From contig CP136068.1 in the NCBI GenBank assembly GCA_032622095.1, forward strand, positions 12,319,729 to 12,383,728: a stretch of 64,000 nt of DNA. Reading direction: 5' to 3'. Shown here one piece after another: positions 1 to 11,175 of the stretch; within the stretch, counting starts at the first letter, position 1; every line of letters starts with the position of its first letter. The DNA comes from Siphonodentalium dalli. Lineage: Eukaryota > Mollusca > Scaphopoda > Gadilida > Siphonodentaliidae. Below the pieces are notes generated by a model that was not told the DNA's origin, made no database searches, and saw only the letters and a program-made list of their open reading frames with translations. A program made the position numbers and the translations under genes.

Positions 1-229
1 TATTAATGATAGGTATGTTCATTGGCTCCACCTTCTTGACAATATATTTTGTTTAAGTTGATTATTGGTTGTTTATGTTTATAATAATAAACAGCCCATT
101 TGAATCTGAACTACAGTGTTTGTTGTCAATGAACAAGCTCATCCTCTGAGTTCCCCTGTTGTCCCTATATACATGTATGGTCATATGAGATTCTGAAGAA
201 CATAAATAGGTGGCTTTGAAGTTTTGTGT

Positions 230-1010
230 TTTCAGGTACCAACGACTTCTGTAAAATATATCGGTTTCAAAAGTGCAGTTCATATATCCATGATACTATA
301 TCTGAAAATCTTAAGAAGTGACTTAATTATTCGTGTAATTTAATAATTTTTTTCATTAGAAAGGCAACTACCCACAACTAATTTTCTATATTTGAGAATT
401 TGCATGTTATGCCTGTTGATCAATGACAAATTGGGCTGAGATGAGGTCTGGGTCATGGGTTCATAACCAAGTTAAAGCTGACCACCATATCTCTCAACAA
501 AGTGGCCTAATTCCAGTTGATTGCTCCCTGCTTGGGTGGACCACACTGATATCAACATTTGTTTTCATCGGGCTGGAAATGATTAATTATTCTAGCAGTT
601 CTTTGAACAGAAAGGGAGAAAAAAATGTATTAACCCTTTACCCAACAAACCGGCCAAAAACGGCCAAATAAAGATGCAACAGCCTAAATTATCTTGGGTC
701 TGTCTCAATAAAACCATACAAATATGGATAGCATTGGAACCGGCTCATTGACCACATTGTGATGGTTACAGTTATGCCCTGTGCCAATGCATTCTCTTAT
801 ATATGCGAGTCGACCATGCATTGGCACAGGGCCGTTCTGTTGGGTAAAGGGCTAAAATCAAAAAGTCTTATCGTCTCCAAATAATTGCTTAGATTCTATT
901 TACAATTGAGATGGTGATTTGTGAAATTCAAGACCTTTCGCCAGATAGATCCAGAGAAATTCTTTGTTGAAAATTTCTTGTCATTTTTGGCCGGATTTAT
1001 GCAAAAAGTG
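230..1010 (+). repeat. Duplicated segment G, copy 1
   Basis: Aligns by eye with 7785-8475. Shared landmarks are the stretch around 265-290 (gcagttcatatatccatgat), the segment near 465-520 (gttaaagctgacc), and 945-975 (gatccagagaaattctttgt). Copy 1 is longer because foldback element A1 (630-854) sits inside it. No coding potential is seen. It is an old dispersed repeat or a local segmental duplication. Confidence 0.8.
630..854. mobile_element. Foldback MITE A1, TTAA-flanked (piggyBac-like)
   Basis: The left end is ttaaccctttacccaaca and the right end is its inverted complement, slightly decayed (gggctaa instead of gggttaa). TTAA targets with CCCTTT ends are the pattern of piggyBac-type elements. 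It has no ORF, so it is non-autonomous. The interior has a single inner arm (gccaatgcattctcttatat) and its partial complement. The matching empty site is at 8325-8328. Confidence 0.88.
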
Positions 1011-2254
1011 CGTCCCCATTAACAGTGCTAACATTGCTAGTTCAAAGATTAATTTTCTCAGAAAGGTTTGTTTTCTATATTGATTTGGAAATAGTCTTTG
1101 CTTGGGTGTCCATCTCTAAACATGTCTGTTACTTCGGAAAGGAGATTTTTAACCAAGTAACTGGCGCAGTTAAATTTACTAAGAATGTTAGCTTTGCTAA
1201 ATCAAGGAGATTGGATCTGAAGTTACAAATACAAGACTTGGTTAGCGGTGACACGGCCTAAATTTTAAAGCAGTTTTCCCTGTTAGCGCCGGGGGGGGGG
1301 GGGTCGGACAAAATGTTCAGGCACGTATGCTGATTTTTACTTTTCGACCCTTGTTGGGATCCACCCACCCCCGCGTCCAAATTTGTTTCCTTTTTCGGCA
1401 GTTTTTTCCTACCATTTTTGGACACCCACCCCCTTTTAACACTAAAACAGAGATCTGCTGTATATGAATTTCTGTGCATACTATTTGTCATGGCTGTTAA
1501 CATTGACATGTAAATAGGAACGAGTCATTTTGGGATCATTCGGCCAAAAAAAACATGGCTACCAGCGGCCATCTTGGATTTCAAAATTTGCAACAAAATA
1601 CAACACGATAACTGCCTGCAGTCAGTTTAGCAGTTAGAATTACATTATTTCTCTTATTCTAATGTGTTTTAAGCCAAACTCATTGCAAAAACAGTCAAAA
1701 AACATGCAGGAAAACAACGTTTGGGTTGCAGAAATGTTTTGTTGTTGGTCCCATCGGCCACCAACCCACCCCGGCATACGTGCCCGGAAAAAAAAATCAT
1801 CCCGCCCCTGGTAGCGCATACTATTGTAAGTATTGTATGTATTGTTGTCCTCGTCCCCAAGTATGTAACACAAGTCATTGGTTGGTGTTGTGGTCGTGGC
1901 TGGATGGTCACCATTTGGGAGGGAATTCCAATTGCACCCCCTAAACCAGACCGAAATGTCCAATTCGGGTAAATTCCATTTTCACCCCACCCAACTTGTA
2001 TCTTAAGTTTCAATTATGGTAAACTACAAACCTAACACCCCTATTGTTGGCAAATTTCCAACTGATTTGGCAGAAAGTAGAACTTAACTTTTAAGTACAA
2101 AAACTTCACACTAAAATCCCAGTATTGGAAGGAATATAAAACAATCAAACTAATTTGGTATGAACTTTATGAATGGGGGGGGGGGGGTGTGAGACACCTA
2201 CATGTCTCCCTGTCGTAGTGAGTCTGTAACCGATACCACACGTTTATTTTTCAG
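1011..2254. other. Non-coding stretch with G-run and stray S monomer
   Basis: No gene is supported. It holds a 13 bp G run at 1291-1303 with C-rich DNA 60-130 bp downstream, a lone partial copy of the 160 bp family S monomer at about 1484-1590 (gaacgagtcattttgg, ccatcttggatttcaaaat), and a second 13 bp G run at 2175-2187. Overlapping open frames at 1640-2013 on both strands look like chance absence of stops. Confidence 0.6.
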
Positions 2255-2425
2255 ATCTAATGACGTGCGATGACGGAAATGCGACAGAGGACATGGCTAT
2301 CGTTGTGATAACGTTCGTGGTGTCTATATACACATTCGTGTGGTGGCTCGTTGCCATAGTAGCGTTCTTAATCAAATCAGTGGATTGTTCATGCTGTAAA
2401 ACGAATTCGGTCAAACCCACTCCGG
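2255..2425 (+). CDS. Candidate internal exon encoding one membrane helix
   Basis: A pyrimidine-rich acceptor (tttatttttcag, ending 2254) and a consensus donor (gtaagt from 2426) bound an open frame of about 57 codons. The reading begins with two bases completing a codon, then L-M-T-C-D-D, an acidic stretch, a hydrophobic run of about 25 residues (AIVVITFVVSIYTFVWWLVA) and a Cys-rich basic tail (DCSCCK). It looks like the end of an extracellular part, one helix and a short cytoplasmic tail. Length is a multiple of three. It begins after one base of a codon and ends leaving one base, whereas the next recognised exon (24893) starts in phase 0, so it cannot join that exon directly. I do not recognise the family. 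It could be an exon of a separate gene, or a chance ORF. Confidence 0.35.
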
Positions 2426-2902
2426 GTAAGTAACTTAAGAATGCATAACCATGCAATGCAATGATGTATTATCGTAACACATGACAGATGCGTAACGAAG
2501 AATATTATTATGCATACCTTAACTGACACTATTTCTGATTGGGCAAAAGCCGTCATTTGATAATACGGGAAAAAGTCATATTGGACTCCCGAATGTCACA
2601 TTGGACTCCCAGGTGTGCAATATGACCTTTTAATCGGAACTCTGTGACGTCACGAATTAAATCTATTGCGAAATGAATAGGCGAAATTGTGATATGCGCG
2701 CACCACTGGTGGATTTAACAGACGTTTCACTTCCGCGTTGAGTTTTCTTTTCACTTCCTTGTTTACTATTCCAAATCATGCTTTCTGATGATCAATTACG
2801 GGCTTTTATAGAGAATTAAGTGCCGACAAATAACAAAAATAACCACACAAGTTTTATTCCCAAAATTTGGATAAACATACAGATGGATTATACAAAAATT
2901 CA
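2426..2902. other. Non-coding stretch, nothing recognised
   Basis: Contains a small pair of repeats (ggactcccgaatgtcacatt and ggactcccaggtgtgcaat, 2583-2630). No ORF or element ends are convincing. Confidence 0.5.
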
Positions 2903-3063
2903 TTATACAATGTTGTGTACAGTATGTGTTTTTCTTGTACTCGTCCAGGTTGTGGTGAAAAATTCATATTGGACACAACAATGCGTGTCTCGTCCAAAAT
3001 GACTTTTAACCACAACCTGGACTCGTACAAGAAAAACACATAATGTACACAACATTGTATAAT
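2903..3063. repeat. Long hairpin (inverted repeat)
   Basis: The left arm (about 2903-2967) includes tgttgtgtacagtatgtgtt and ttcttgtactcgtccaggtt. The right arm (about 3002-3063) is its near-perfect complement, including aacctggactcgtacaagaa. The loop is about 35 bp. Arms of about 60 bp suggest a small foldback element; no target duplication was identified. Confidence 0.75.
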
Positions 3064-3387
3064 AACTTTATTACATAACTTGTATATACAACAATCGGTA
3101 TCAAGTGTATACGATATGTACACATGTATGGCGGCATTGGAGATCATGTAGTTACCATTATCATAGTATGTGTATTCATCCAAGCATTCATACGTAGCAA
3201 TAACTAAATAGTTCAGATGGTATACGTCAACCGGGCGTATTTTCGACGAAACTCTCACACGTATTATATTATACATTTTGATAGACGCCGTAGTTACGTG
3301 CGCTCGCGCAACAGTATGGCGATCAGTCAGATTCGTATGTACGTAGGTACGTACGCTGGTGTCACCCTACCGATTTCACTCCATGAC

Positions 3388-5186
3388 TTCACCCTTACGT
3401 AGTACATGCAGGCGACGTTACGGAGTTATTATAGAGTTGACATCCTTGGCACTGACTTCCGTTACTAGCTCGTTGCTATATAAACAAACCAGCGATGTGG
3501 CTTTTGTCGAAAATTGACAAATCGGGGAATGTTGTTGCTTCTTCTGTATTTCATTATTACTATCCAATGAATATATTTTGGAATGGTCATTGTCCACAAT
3601 GAAATATTATACCTATTCTTACTCTGTTACAATGTTTCATGATTCTAGTGCCAATAAACTTATCTTATCTTATCTATCTTGTCCTCACTATACAATCTCT
3701 TAAACACCAGATATTGTGTGACTGGGGATCAATTATGCGCGCATGCGCAGTCAACGCATATTTTCATATTTTGCCAAATAAGGTCAAATGAACCCAAATA
3801 TCATTTTCAAGCAGCTCAAGGGTCATTCTAGGTTAATAGTGAGGCATGTGTGGAAATGTTATTTTTGTCACATTTCCCATATCACAATCTGCCTCAATTA
3901 CCATAGTATCCCCTTTTGCACATATATTTTAGTAAAATGACGGTTTAACGTCTACCAACAACCCGTTTCTAAGGTAAAAACAGTCGCATAGCAACCGTTG
4001 CCATGGAAAGTATTTTCGTGATTGCCCCCATATCTGAAAATAATACGTGGGACCTAATATTCACACGTGCCAAGTTTTATGCTTGTATGACAATGTCCGC
4101 ACTTGTTACACAAGAAACTATACCTAAAAAATCGCACGGTGATTCCGTCACGAAAATCTTGTGATTCCGCCACGCTCACCATCTGGTTAATATCTACACT
4201 GCATTGTACATTTATACAATAAAAATATGTTGTTTGTCAATGGAAATCTTAACCCGTTTTGTGAAGAGCCAATTCAAGTATGTTATTCACAGAGTTATCT
4301 TGATAATGAAGGGTACCCTCGACACAAGGGAACTATTCGTGTGATTCCGTCACGGCCGAACTTTTGTTGATACCGATGCATTCTTTAAATGAGTATCAAC
4401 TTCCGTTATGTATTTCGTAATTATATCACTTTGCTCTATCATTCTAAAAAATAGTAGGCGAAATAACATTGGTATGAACCACATACGGTCGGGTACAAGT
4501 TGAAAAAAAGCTCTGGGATTGGTGATTCCGTCACGCTGGAATTCATCACATGTACTTTCAGAAAAAACAAAACACCACAATGTTATACCCCACCAATGTC
4601 AGTGTCTCGATATCATTTGACCAAATTTCTTGACATGAAACCGCGACAGACACGGCGTGAAATACATCGCATTGAGTAAACAATTTCCCATTATTTCAAT
4701 TCAACTTCAAGATCGCGGTAAAATTAAAAGCGCAATTTGTAAGTGGTAAACATCTGAAAAAGACATCAGGTACATTCAGAAACTAATTGTTGTGCATATT
4801 TATTTCTATTTGAGGTGGCAATTGTTCATGTTTATCAGTATTTTTAACGATAAGAGCGGTGGTAATTGGGGGACTATATTTTATCTAGCGCATCAAATTT
4901 AAAATAAAAAGTCGTGAATTGGCTGAGTGTTTTCTATGGCCGCACATTTCGTTGATAATTATGAGCCATTTGTTTGTCTAAATAACATTTTTAAGTTCGA
5001 AGAGCATTATAATGGGGATAACAGTGTGGTGTTTTGTGATTTCGGAAAGGTACATGGCGAATATACTGTGGCAAATACCCGTTAATGGGCTCCGGCTCCG
5101 CCGTCGCCCATTAACTAAATTTGCCACAGTATATTCGCCATGTACCTTTCCGAAATCACAAAACATCACACTGCTATCCCCTAAAT
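3388..5186 (+). repeat. Repeat family E, copy 1 (long form, 3' hairpin)
   Basis: Matches 18236-18995 in three blocks: 3388-3515 (gcgacgttacggagt, ttgctatataaacaaacc), 4555-4990 (atgtcagtgtctcgatatca) and a terminal hairpin. About 1 kb (3516-4554) is present only here. The hairpin arms lie at about 5011-5083 and 5108-5185 (ttcggaaaggtacatggcga and complement). A TATATAAA motif at 3477-3484 is conserved in both copies. No transposase or reverse transcriptase frame is seen. Confidence 0.78.
4139..4536. repeat. Four scattered copies of a gtgattccgtcacg motif
   Basis: The 14-mer or a one-base variant occurs near 4140, 4160, 4340 and 4522, all within the part of family E copy 1 that is absent from copy 2. 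It contains the near-palindrome gtgac/gtcac. Four occurrences in 400 bp of AT-rich DNA exceed chance. Function is unknown. Confidence 0.6.
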
Positions 5187-5967
5187 AAAATTATTGAAGA
5201 TTGTAATTGTCTTTTTTTTGCTAACATTAAATTAAATTAAATTAAATAAATTAAGTAAAATACAGTTAAATTATTTTTTAAATTATTTTTTATTACATTT
5301 TTGCGCACGTTGGCATCGCTCTGAGTGCATTCTAGTTGACATGGCTTTTGTGCATTGAGATGTTCAGCCATTGTTATATGTTTAGTCTGTTCAAGTTTTC
5401 TTCGGATATATGATATTTTCGTTCGCGCTCAAACTTCACATTCAAAGAGGTAGTGGAATTCGTCTCCTACACGTAATCTGTTATGAGACATAAGTTGTTG
5501 TGTTGGATTAAAGGTAATATGTTTGTGACATCGACCGCTTTGATTGAAAATTCAACCGAGTCGCTGTGGAAAATTGGATACAAGCCGTCAACGTCACACC
5601 ATATTAAAGAAAATCGACCACATTGACGTATGTATGTTCTGTCGACAATCCTGGTAATTCGTAGCGAATTGAAATATTTTTTTCAGAAGAATGATCAGCA
5701 AGACTTTCAGATACATCTGCGAAAACCCGAAATGTGTTGTTTTGCGAGATACGGCCAGATCAGCCTCACTGCAATTTCCTAAAAATAACTCTCATCGCGT
5801 GAAACATGAAATGTGTTGTCCTGCCAGATATCCCCATCGCCCCATTGTCACGACCAGATCAGCGTGGAGGTGAACACCCATAGGGCGTAATGAATTAGGT
5901 AACAGGTTCTATCCCTGGCTTGCTATTGGCCCCACTAATCGCTAACTAATCACTTGGGGGGAGTTCA
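5187..5967. other. Non-coding stretch before the LINE
   Basis: Starts with an AT-rich low-complexity run (attaaattaaattaaat, about 5227-5290). The stretch 5720-5850 has two loosely similar segments (gaaatgtgttgt... at 5780s and 5805s region). No gene is supported. Confidence 0.5.
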
Positions 5968-5979
5968 GGTACCACGCTG
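5968..5979 (+). repeat. Target-site duplication, left copy (LINE)
   Basis: ggtaccacgctg is repeated exactly at 7581-7592 directly after the poly(A) tail. It marks the insertion of the truncated LINE between the copies. Confidence 0.9.
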
Positions 5980-7545
5980 TCAGTTCACCGTTCTTTTACT
6001 TGGTGTATGTGAATGACTTACTCCTAAAACTAACTGCGGCACAACAGGGGATGGCAATTCACAATATCGTATGCTCTGCCCCAACTACAGCAGACGATAT
6101 CGCAATTGTGTCGCTCTCCAAAGCTGGTCTCGATGAAATGTTATCTATCTGTCACGATTACAGTGTGACTTGGAGGTTCAACTTTTCGAGTACGAAAAGC
6201 AAGGTTGTTGTTTTTAATGAAACTGCCCGACAAAATGAACAGAACAGAACATGGCTGCTCGGAGGCCATACTCTCAGTGAAGTAACAGAATGTTCTCATC
6301 TCGGAATTACCCAAGGGAAATTCAACAATTCAGCCAATCGTTCAGAACAGATATCTCATAAAATGAGAAATACATACTTCGCTCTAGCAGGGAAGCCAAT
6401 GACTAGATATTGTTCTCCATCCGTAATGGCCAAGTTACTGAAATGTATCGTTCTCCCCAAGGCTCTATATGGGAGCGAGTTGCTCCCCTTAGACAGCAGA
6501 TCTACTCTTCTAACAATTGAAAGGTCATTTCGTGTATGTGTGAAACATATGCAATCTCTTCCAACCAGGACACCAACAACTGTGGCGCTTAGTCTCCTGG
6601 GATTGCTTCCAGTCGAGATAGAAATTCATCTGCGGAAACTATACTTCCTTGAAAAACTCGTGCACATGCCGGTGGGCCACCAGACTCCGTTGAGGGTATT
6701 TCTTTTCAAGGCACATCAATACCGGCTATTTGGTCGCTCCATGTCAGGATTTGTTAAAGACATTTTCACCTTATTAGAGGAATATCATCTTTTAACATTC
6801 CTCACTGACTTCATGGACACAGGATTATTTCCATCGAAAAGCGAATGGAAGAGACTGGTTCGCGAGAAAGTCGAAACAAACTATTACTCTTCGTGGTATC
6901 GTTCGACTGAGCTCAATGCCGATCTCTCATTATTCCTGTGCTGCCATTCCCATCCCAATCAAACATGGAACATTTGGAATCTGTGCAAGTCTCACCGATC
7001 ATTCTCGAAGCCACTGAGACATTTAGCAAGGCTACTGAACAAATCAACTTACGTAAATAATTTGACGTGTAGATTGTGCGACACGGATTATAACCACGAG
7101 TTATACCATGTGTTTTGGTCATGCAGGTCGCCCATTGTGATACATTTAGTTGATCAGCACTGGGAAATGATACTAAATAAACACGGAATCGATGTGTATC
7201 TTTTCCTAGCATCACTCGCACCAACAGATCTGATGACAGTTTTCCTCGGAGGTCACATGCCGTCGCTCTCCGAACATATCTACGATATATTGGACTTGGT
7301 CATCATAGACACAAGTATCTTCTTGCTATATATATGTAATATGATCACAACCACCAATTCGGACAATGTTTTACAGCGTTTTTCATAAATACACGAACAT
7401 GTACTCTTGTGTGTGTCAGAATGCTATCAAAATGATTCTGATAATGCATGGACTATCTCAGAAACGGTGTTACCAATCTTGTTAAACTGTATATTTAAAT
7501 ATGTATTATAACCCATGTAAATATCTACTCTCCCACGAGGAGGCA

Positions 7546-7580
<35 letters not shown>
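5980..7580 (+). mobile_element. 5'-truncated non-LTR retrotransposon (LINE), complete 3' end
   Basis: It runs from a truncation point inside the reverse transcriptase frame, through a 3' untranslated region, to an A-run of about 33 bases ending at 7580, and is flanked by an exact 12 bp duplication. This is the product of target-primed reverse transcription that stopped early. The largely intact frame and the intact tail suggest a fairly recent insertion. The protein is distantly matched by the fragment at 10597-11175. Confidence 0.93.
5982..7388 (+). pseudogene. LINE ORF2 fragment: reverse transcriptase C-terminal half plus zinc-knuckle tail
   Basis: The open frame begins mid-domain (SSPFFYLVYVNDLL, the conserved segment ahead of the catalytic loop in LINE reverse transcriptases) and continues about 468 codons to a stop at 7386-7388. 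The catalytic-loop motif reads TADD (residues 30-33 counting from 6000) where an aromatic residue normally precedes ADD, so the active site may be impaired. The thumb region and a C-terminal C-x2-C-x9-H-x4-C cluster (C357, C360, H370, C375) follow. The endonuclease and finger/palm N-terminus are absent because of 5' truncation, so it cannot be functional on its own. No internal stop or frameshift is present. The clade (CR1/Jockey-like or other) cannot be fixed by eye. Confidence 0.88.
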
Positions 7581-7582
<2 letters not shown>

Positions 7583-7592
7583 TACCACGCTG
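7581..7592 (+). repeat. Target-site duplication, right copy (LINE)
   Basis: Exact repeat of 5968-5979, directly after the A-run. Confidence 0.9.
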
Positions 7593-7784
7593 AAACGTTA
7601 AGTTAAGGGTCCCACCGCACGATTTGCCCAAATTTCCTGGTATATTTTTCAAAATGTGTCAGGAATTTCTTTGTGAAATTTGGTACAAGCGATTATTGTG
7701 ACACTATATTTAATATCAATCGAACCATTGGATATTATATCCTCATTTACTTCACTTTTATGACATGAACGATATTTTCAGATA

Positions 7785-8475
7785 CCAAGAACGTCTTTAA
7801 ATTAGTTTTCTTTCTTCAAAATTGCAGTTCATATATCCATGATATTATATCAGAAGATCATGAGAGGGAACTGAATTAATCTCCATTCGTGAAATTTAAT
7901 GATTATTTTCATATAGAAATGCAACTATCCTTCAACAATGTTCTATATTTGCGATTTTTCATCATGTCAACCCTGTTGACCAAGGAAACATTGGGTTGAG
8001 ATGAGTTGTGTCATTGTTTCATAACCATGTTAAAGCTGACCGCGATATCTCTTAACAATGTGGCCTAACTTCGAGTTGATTGCTCCCTGTATTTGATTTA
8101 TTGGACTGGAATATTTGTGACGGCTATATTCTTCATTATAATATATGGGGGTATGATGCTATATTGTGCAATTGTAAATCTAACCAAACATTATATGATA
8201 CAAATGAAGCCACATCTCAAAGAGCCGAGACAATACGCCATTTTGTGATTGGAGTGTTATTATATTAGTTCTTGATACTGAAAGAGACAAACAAGAAAAT
8301 AAACATTTCAACCTCTCAAATGTATTAAAATCCTTTGTTTTTGTCGTCACTCAATAATTGCACAGATTCTACATACAATGAAGATGATGATATGTGAAAT
8401 TCAAGATTTTTCGCCAGATAGATCCAGAGAAATTCTTTGTTGAATATATCTTGCCATTTGGATTTATGCAAAACA
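7785..8475 (+). repeat. Duplicated segment G, copy 2 (carries the empty TTAA site)
   Basis: Counterpart of 230-1010. At 8321-8330 it reads tgtattaaaa, the uninterrupted version of the place where element A1 sits in copy 1 (atgta-TTAA-[A1]-aatc). The copies are clearly diverged, so the duplication is not recent. Confidence 0.8.
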
Positions 8476-8684
8476 TTTTTATTTTCTATGATCTTTCGAT
8501 TTCACAAGCATTGTACCCCACATCGCTTTAACTGGTTCACTGCTAAATATCATACATACACATAATGAAATGCGTATATTTATTTCAATAAACAGAAAAT
8601 AATTGAAATTTATGCTTGGAGAATGTAACTTACTACGTTTGCTCTCTTGTTCTCGAACTTGAGCCCACACATATATACATTTCA

Positions 8685-8842
8685 GATTAGGATATGGTTA
8701 TGAGTCTGGTTGTCTGATTAGGTTATGGTTATGAGCCGGGGTGTCTTATTGGGCTATGGTTATAAGACTGGATATCGGATAAGGTTAAGGTTATGAACCT
8801 GGTTGACAGATTAGGTTATGGTTATAAGCCTGGTTGTCGGAT
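8685..8842 (+). repeat. Degenerate minisatellite, unit about 33 bp
   Basis: About five imperfect units of gattaggttatggttatga followed by gcctggttgtcg. Several point differences per unit indicate age. Confidence 0.75.
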
Positions 8843-9359
8843 GCTGTTGGGCAAAACTATTTGTCATTTTCCTCTAACTTTTCGAAATAAAACTACTCTT
8901 TCTGACAATTTTATCGGTCGGCATCCATTCAAACTTCACAATATCACAATTTAATTATATATGTAATAATATTTCAAAATTCATTTCCTGAGACACATTT
9001 AAATGATTAAACTAAACAAACAATACAGTGACGACGCCAACGCCCAGATCTGGGCTTCAAGCACTCTTACGTAGGGTCCAAAAGTGGGCTTCCAGCACTG
9101 GACCAGTTAATAATAGTTATTTAATCAAATCAAACAATTCTTGATTGGCTGTAATTTGGATTAACCTCCCAGAAATTCCCTTGTACACCAATCAGAAGGA
9201 GCCTTTCTGAGCGATTGCGGCACTCTACCCCACATTGCTTTAATGATCCATGGTCCGACACCACGTTGCCTAGGTACGGGTATGATAAATAATCTTGGTT
9301 CAAGGGTTCACGCACCATTCTATTTCGGACCTTTACATCAAGTGTTGTTTATCATTCTC

Positions 9360-9759
9360 ATACGTAGATCCTGAAGGGCTAACTCCCCAAGACATCACGC
9401 TCCAAAACTGGTGGATACTTCAACAACAACACCGTCAACAGCAAGAACAACAACAACAAGGAATGGATGCCGACATACGACAACAACATGATACCACCAG
9501 CAAAGCAACAAGTGTCATAGATCTACACCGCAAGTTTTCAGGAACCGCGGATGACTACCAGTCATTCTTTGAACGTTTTGAAGAAGGTACAGATATGACT
9601 CGACTCAAGGAAAAAGACAAAGCTACTGTGTTTCCGTGAATTCATGATTGGCCATCTAAGGATTGGTTTCTTTCTCTTGCGCAAAGAGTTACATATGATT
9701 ATGCTCAGGTTAAAACAGAGTTCGATGCAAACTTCAAGATTGAGCAAAAACAGGTTACC
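9360..9759 (+). pseudogene. Ty3/Gypsy-type gag fragment, broken
   Basis: The frame ending at 9639 contains a Gln-rich stretch and then HRKFSGTADDYQSFFERFEE, the F-G...F...F pattern of LTR-retrotransposon capsid N-termini. After a TGA at 9637-9639 the same frame continues to 9759 with WPSKDWFLSLAQRVTYDY and VKTEFDANF, again capsid-like. A MITE (9760-10272) then interrupts it; the far side contains further gag-like words (ATLAEISLQPASL, near 10490) but with frame changes and stops. No protease or polymerase follows. It is a dead relic. The family call rests on pattern, not a search. Confidence 0.6.
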
Positions 9760-10272
9760 AGGTCAGGCACATTCTGAATTCTTCTATTATAGTTGTATTC
9801 CACTATTATAGTAGTATTTGACCATTACAGTTTTGTTAATTTGATAAAAGAGGGATTATCCAAAATCATATTTCACACAAATATTATTCAAAATCAGGTC
9901 GCACTAATACGGTATATACATATATTTTGTCCAGGAGAATGATTAATCATGACGGCACACGATAAGCAACTCAATTAGCATGAAATTAGTTGAAATATTG
10001 TTATGAAGGAGTGATTGAGTCATCCTGCTATTGTCATTTAGAAAGGGATATATTAGTAATGTTATAATATTATTGAATATCAAAGCTGGCGCAAGAGATC
10101 GCACAACTAATTTTGTCGGAAGACTGTTCATTGGTTGCGATATTGTTAAGAGTGACATTTGGCTGTGTACTGGTATGCGCCGTCTTCTATTCCCGACGCA
10201 AATAAAGGAAACATGAATGTGTTATAGTCATATACCATACTATAATAGTGGAATGCAGGATGTGCCTGACCT
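9760..10272. mobile_element. MITE H1, interrupting the gag relic
   Basis: The ends are aggtcaggcac and gtgcctgacct, with a less perfect extension (cattccactattatagta) inside. The direct repeat ggttacc on both sides (9753-9759, 10273-10279) is the probable target duplication; with one base more on each end the TIR would start CAGG and the duplication would be 5 bp (gttac). About 513 bp, no ORF. A second copy begins at 56671. Confidence 0.82.
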
Positions 10273-10600
10273 GGTTACCAATATCTTCAGTTCCTCAATA
10301 TGAGGCGTTGACAAGGACCATCTGTTCCGGGATAATTATATTATTCATGTGAATGCCAAGGCATCCAATGTCAAATTCCACAAGAATGCCACAGTGTCAA
10401 TGATCCATCAAATATCAGATATCCAGACATCAGACAGGGTGTGATTCAGAAAACACAAGAATATTCGATGGATATGTGAAGACTGCTACATTAGCCGAAA
10501 TATCACTACAACCCGCCAGCCTCGTTTCAAGTAATTCGGTAAACACCACAGAAGAAATTTAGACAACTGTGCAGAAAGTGCGAAAAGACAAAAAGTTTGA
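10273..10600 (+). pseudogene. Continuation of the gag relic
   Basis: Between MITE H1 and the LINE tail. Short capsid-like stretches occur in changing frames (YPDIRQGVIQKTQEYSMD near 10420-10475, then KTATLAEISLQPASL). It reads as the 3' part of the same gag, heavily decayed. Confidence 0.45.
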
Positions 10601-11175
10601 TGCCAAAACTTAATTTTTGTGTTTGCCAAACATATAAGCCTCAGATGGCCAATATTTTGACCAAAACCACGTATGACAATGACGCTCAATGCAATCGCTG
10701 CAACCAAACATATTCAAATCTCTTGTTTCATAGATATCTCGAGTGTACATCTGAGTTTGCACAGATGGTACGGAACACATTTTGGTATTCACTGATTGAC
10801 ATATTTGGAATTGAAACTTTTACCTTTCTTGACAGCACGAATAGCGATACATTCCTTGCGTTTTGCCTAGGCGGGTGTATCCCAATGCAAATTGAACTGA
10901 TTTGTGATGAATATCGTCTTTTCAAGCGATGTGTGAGGTTTATTTTCATCCTGTGTTCTGACTAAGTTTTATGATGAAGACATCATATCGGATACGTCAC
11001 TATATATATGTCTTAAACATCTTGTCTTGCAGTATATCATTCCCACAATGAATTTCTCAAGTTAAATTATATTGCATGTGTATATATGTCTTCATGTAAC
11101 TTTTGTATATATATTGTACCATAATGGTCTCCATATTTGGAGGAATACACATATCTCTCTCTCTCTCTCTCACTG
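10597..11175 (+). pseudogene. LINE 3' fragment, related to the 5980-7580 element
   Basis: The frame to 10965 has C-x2-C-x9-H-x4-C (CNRCNQTYSNLLFHRYLEC) followed by a block resembling the other LINE: W...DIFGIE.F.FL...T...F.LGG..P. The 3' region ends in a (ct)n run (11153-11173) instead of poly(A). Only the last 120 or so residues of ORF2 remain. It lies within or against the gag relic, so this locus collected at least three elements. Confidence 0.75.

Noticed and set aside
1640-2013. Overlapping open frames on both strands
   Set aside because: Four frames open over the same low-stop DNA, no domain, no splice signals, and C/G homopolymers nearby.
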